DNA of 6,601 nucleotides from Actinomycetota bacterium (GTDB taxonomy: Bacteria; Actinomycetota; Actinomycetes; S36-B12). A program made the translations under genes and the position numbers. Below the pieces are notes generated by a model. It was not told the DNA's origin. It saw only the letters and a program-made list of their open reading frames with translations, and did not search any database. Of this stretch, positions 5,616 through 6,601 are shown piece by piece. The DNA is taken from positions 1-6,601 of the forward strand of contig VGBQ01000145.1 in NCBI GenBank assembly GCA_016870425.1. Reading direction: 5' to 3'. Positions within the stretch are counted from its first letter, which is position 1. Each line of letters opens with the position of its first letter.

Positions 5616-6058
5616 GCCTGGGGGTGGGCCCGCATCTGCGCCGCGGCGTCGAAGCCCTTGCGCGCACAGTCGGCGATGCGTGCCTGCATCACCGGAGCAA
5701 GCAGAGCGATGCGGCGCGTGTCGAGCCAACGCTCGTTGGGCCATCCATCAAGGGGCTTCCCGATCAGGCTCGCGGGAATACGAGCGATGTCGCCCCGATA
5801 GGCCTCGGCCGTGCCAGCCGAGACGTAGCAGGCCACGCGCAGGCCGCGCCCATGGAGATCGGAGACTGTGTCAGCCGTGGATTCGGCGCCGTCGATCTCC
5901 ACAACGGTCGCCCACGCGGGCACCTGCAACTTGCCCGACAGCTGGATGTGCAGGCGATCGGACGTGGCCGGCTGCCAGCGCTCGACCGCCATAGCGTTGA
6001 CCGGAATGGCCAGCAGCATGGCGACAATTCCCGCGGCGACCGTGCGGAGCAGCCTCAT
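5513..6058 (-). CDS. Truncated secreted GH114-like (TM1410 family) protein
   Basis: This 181-residue frame starts at ATG 6058, 22 bp after the upstream gene's stop. Residues 1-24 form a clear Sec signal peptide (RLLR, hydrophobic core, cleavage near NAMA). Residues about 30-140 match, by eye, the first half of endo-alpha-1,4-polygalactosaminidase-type GH114 domains: HIQLSGKLQVP, TVVEIDG, LRVACYVSAGTAEAYRGD, IGKPLDGWPNERWLDTRR, PVMQARIADCARKGFDA. In the family the next block is an EPDN-like segment followed by the rest of the barrel. Here it is replaced from residue 141 (position 5638) by QMRAHPQARRSG and a tail antisense to the ribbon-helix-helix fragment, ending in TAG at 5513. At about 140 of the usual 230-260 residues, the active site cannot be complete. 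The protein may be exported but is probably inactive; it is best seen as a gene cut by a rearrangement. Confidence 0.7.
   Translation of the reverse strand: MRLLRTVAAGIVAMLLAIPVNAMAVERWQPATSDRLHIQLSGKLQVPAWATVVEIDGAESTADTVSDLHGRGLRVACYVSAGTAEAYRGDIARIPASLIGKPLDGWPNERWLDTRRIALLAPVMQARIADCARKGFDAAAQMRAHPQARRSGALDVWASMASRITEATDRRSLWAIAATLA
5581..5617. repeat. Two adjacent inverted repeats at the GH114 breakpoint
   Basis: TCGACG/CGTCGA arms of 6 bp flank CCCATA (5581-5598). Directly next to them GCGCGCC/GGCGCGC arms of 7 bp flank AGATC (5599-5617). They lie just before the point (about 5638) where GH114 homology ends and where the ribbon-helix-helix fragment fades out. They could be half sites of a recombination junction. 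GC-rich DNA makes such short palindromes fairly common, so the position is the main reason to note them. Confidence 0.35.
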
Positions 6059-6080
6059 CCCATGGTCTCAGATCGCACCA

Positions 6081-6601
6081 CTAGAGGGCGGTCAGCGGCA
6101 GCTCCGCCTTGAACGTGCGGCCATCGGTGTTCTTCACGTAGATGATCAACCTGGGGCTCGCGTTGGAGAAGTCCGTCGCGAACGTCATCTGCCCCTCGCC
6201 GAAGCGAGCATCCGCGAGTGCATCCGACCCGTACTCGGGCGCACCGAGGAAGGCAGGGCCCGTGCTCGCGATCGCACCGTCAGCGAAGACGCCGTAGGAG
6301 CTGACGTTCCATGCAAGATCAGGGTCGTAGCCAGGCGACTTGCCGTAGACGCCCGCACCCGTGGTGGACGCCGTCTGCCCGTAGACGCCGTGGCTCGCGG
6401 TGCCGTCCGCCTGGGTGGCAAGACCGAAGACACCCTTGCCGCCTACCTTGCGCGACTCGCCGTAGACGCCGTTGGCCTGGCCGAGACCCGTCACTCCCGT
6501 GCCGAGGGGGCTCGCGGTGCCATCACCGCGCACGCCCTGGGTCACGCCTGCCGCGTGCGAGGCGACCCCCATGACCCCGACGCCGATCGATGCGGCCGAC
6601 G
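6081..6601 (-). CDS. GVYG-repeat surface protein, C-terminal part (5' end outside window)
   Basis: The frame is open from the right edge to TAG at 6081-6083, giving 172 visible codons; the N-terminus is missing. Counting from M at 6572, tetrapeptides GVRG, GVTG, GVYG, GVFG, GVYG and GVYG start at residues 13, 26, 35, 47, 62 and 74, a spacing of 9-15. Glycine, threonine and serine fill the gaps. Such arrays occur in bacterial and phage-tail-like surface proteins and are thought to form a repetitive beta structure. A non-repetitive end of about 85 residues follows (QMTFATDFSN, RLIIYVKNTDGRTFKAELPL), which looks like a small beta-rich cap. I do not recognise a named family. The next gene, GH114-like, starts 22 bp downstream on the same strand, so the two were probably co-transcribed. 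Export cannot be judged without the N-terminus. Confidence 0.75.
   Translation of the reverse strand, partial: SAASIGVGVMGVASHAAGVTQGVRGDGTASPLGTGVTGLGQANGVYGESRKVGGKGVFGLATQADGTASHGVYGQTASTTGAGVYGKSPGYDPDLAWNVSSYGVFADGAIASTGPAFLGAPEYGSDALADARFGEGQMTFATDFSNASPRLIIYVKNTDGRTFKAELPLTAL

Noticed and set aside
1..6601. tRNA genes, CRISPR arrays, insertion sequences with a transposase
   Set aside because: None seen on either strand: no cloverleaf-like stretch, no regularly spaced repeats and no transposase motif.

Overview
The window is high-GC DNA with long GC-rich reading frames and actinobacterial-type surface proteins. I infer an actinomycete (Actinomycetota), probably environmental. There is no rRNA, tRNA or housekeeping gene to fix the taxon. 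Four genes are clearly real: two incomplete surface-protein genes at the edges and two tyrosine recombinases in the middle. A truncated secreted glycosidase-like gene and remnants of what look like toxin-antitoxin genes lie around the recombinases.

Layout: (1) 1-2426, minus strand: the 5' end of a large, secreted, Thr/Val/Ala-rich protein with Ig-like (Big-type) domains. It runs off the left edge with at least 808 codons and no stop. (2) 2427-2907: a divergent control region. It holds a leader with a strong ribosome binding site for the surface protein, a 28-bp inverted repeat with an 11-6-11 layout like a tyrosine recombinase core site, one consensus DnaA box, an AT-rich promoter candidate and a C9/G5 tract. 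(3) 2908-4026 and 4520-5503, plus strand: two paralogous tyrosine recombinases about 58% identical by hand count, each with a complete catalytic set. (4) 4027-4519: a gap between them with a doubtful small ORF and, on the minus strand, the last 22 codons of what looks like a PIN-domain (VapC-type) toxin. (5) 5490-5640: directly after the second recombinase, a ribbon-helix-helix antitoxin-like fragment that runs into antisense DNA of the next gene. (6) 5513-6058, minus: a signal-peptide protein carrying the N-terminal part of a GH114 (TM1410-type) domain that breaks off at the junction. (7) 6081-6601, minus: the C-terminal part of a protein with GV(Y/F)G repeats, 22 bp upstream of the GH114 gene and probably in one operon with it.

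The simplest reading is that a mobile or rearranged segment carrying two integrases and toxin-antitoxin debris has landed between surface or secreted protein genes and cut the GH114 gene. A more speculative reading is that the recombinases act on the inverted repeat in the leader of the large surface protein and so vary or switch its expression. The window shows only one such site, so this remains a hypothesis.
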